A stretch of 5,766 nt of DNA, from NCBI GenBank assembly GCA_026388445.1, contig JAPLJU010000159.1, positions 1-5,766 on the forward strand. Reading direction: 5' to 3'. Position 1 is the stretch's first letter; each line of letters begins with the position of its first letter. Source of the stretch: Deltaproteobacteria bacterium (lineage in GTDB: Bacteria; Desulfobacterota; Syntrophia; Syntrophales; UBA2192). Positions 5,354 to 5,766 of the stretch are shown here, piece by piece. Made by a program: the position numbers and the translations under genes. The notes below the pieces were generated by a model. It made no database searches. It saw nothing but the letters and a program-made list of their open reading frames with translations, and had not been told where the DNA came from.

Positions 5354-5766
5354 GATCAAAAGCCTCCAGTTTGATTCTCAACGAATGAACGGCCCGGGAA
5401 TAATGGGTCTTCACGCTACCATCGGAGCAGCCCATGGCGTGGGCCGTCTGGGCCACGTCCATCCCCTCCCAGGCCCGGAGCAGAAAGGCCTGCTGCTGAC
5501 GAAGGGGCAGCTCCTTGAGGACCTTCAGCAGGGCATCGGTAAATTCCCGCTGAAATACATGATCGGCCGGGCCCGCGGCGGTTGTGTCGGCGATCCCCTG
5601 CAGGGGGTCCTCCTGTTCGTCCTCTCCAGCCCTCGGTCCAAGCCAGCCCATGAACCGTTTCCGGACGGCGTTCCGTCGATACCAGTCCGTGATCCGGCTT
5701 TGCAGGACCCGGTAAAAAAGCACATTCCACTCCGTCTCCGGACGCGCGGTGTAGAGTCTCACAAAC
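5346..5766 (-). CDS. RNA polymerase sigma factor, ECF-like sigma-70 family (5' end outside window)
   Basis: The C-terminal 140 or so residues are present and the gene enters from the right edge. The visible part opens FVRLYTARPETEWNVLFYRV, continues with LQSRITDWYRRNAVRKRF (end of region 2, basic, -10 recognition and core contact), then an acidic linker (EDEQEDPLQ). Region 4 follows: ELPLRQQQAFLLRAWEGMDV and a helix-turn-helix AQTAHAMGCSDGSVKTHYSR, ending AVHSLRIKLEAFDRD. The 'LPLRQQQAFLLRAWEG' and 'GCSDGSVKTHYSRA' strings match the sigma factors paired with DUF3619/DUF3106 genes in Betaproteobacteria, as I recall them. The window shows no region 1.1 or region 3 domain between regions 2 and 4, as expected for ECF-type factors. 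It recruits core RNA polymerase to a specific promoter set, probably including its own upstream promoter, which is not in the window. It overlaps the next gene by 8 bases. Confidence 0.92.
   Translation of the reverse strand, partial: FVRLYTARPETEWNVLFYRVLQSRITDWYRRNAVRKRFMGWLGPRAGEDEQEDPLQGIADTTAAGPADHVFQREFTDALLKVLKELPLRQQQAFLLRAWEGMDVAQTAHAMGCSDGSVKTHYSRAVHSLRIKLEAFDRD
5363..5367 (-). promoter_or_regulatory. ribosome-binding site deciding the GTG start of the membrane protein
   Basis: GGAGG inside the last codons of the sigma-factor gene lies nine bases before the GTG at 5353 and only three before the TTG at 5359, so the GTG is the better start. The overlap means ribosomes finishing the sigma factor can reinitiate here, which would keep the two proteins in ratio. 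Confidence 0.7.

Overview
The window is GC-rich (roughly 58-60% by eye) and tightly packed. It looks like a Gram-negative chromosome, most likely Desulfobacterota (the former Deltaproteobacteria) or a neighbour. That guess rests on the large soluble protein at 2336-4063, which resembles the DUF6178-type proteins I associate with that group. The exported and periplasmic-type products at the right end also indicate an outer-membrane bacterium. No tRNA, rRNA, insertion sequence, phage gene or CRISPR array is visible.

Left block, minus strand, 1943 to 1. A PaaI-type hotdog thioesterase is followed by a 12-helix MFS transporter, then by the first 27 codons of a membrane protein that runs off the left edge and may be DUF401-like. 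Gaps are short (40 and 70 bases), so this is probably one operon read from about 1990 leftward. The divergent region 1944-2335 holds candidate promoters in both directions, an inverted repeat in the thioesterase leader, and a 123-base segment bounded by perfect 11-base inverted repeats with small hairpins inside. I found no convincing gene there.

Middle, plus strand, 2336-4063. One monocistronic gene encodes a 575-residue soluble, largely helical protein of unknown function. It ends at a strong bidirectional terminator (4129-4161) shared with the convergent operon on its right.

Right block, minus strand, 5766 to 4215. Four overlapping genes form one unit: an ECF-like RNA polymerase sigma factor (5' end outside the window), a single-pass membrane protein in the position of an anti-sigma factor, a small exported lysine-rich protein, and an exported DUF3106-type protein built from 18-residue tandem repeats. 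Adjacent genes overlap by 8, 20 and 8 bases, which suggests translational coupling. I know the same order (sigma factor, DUF3619-like membrane protein, DUF3106 protein) from Betaproteobacteria. My reading is a sigma factor with a non-canonical membrane partner and a periplasmic helical sensor or chaperone, by analogy with Cnr-type and CpxP/Spy-type systems. That functional reading is inference.
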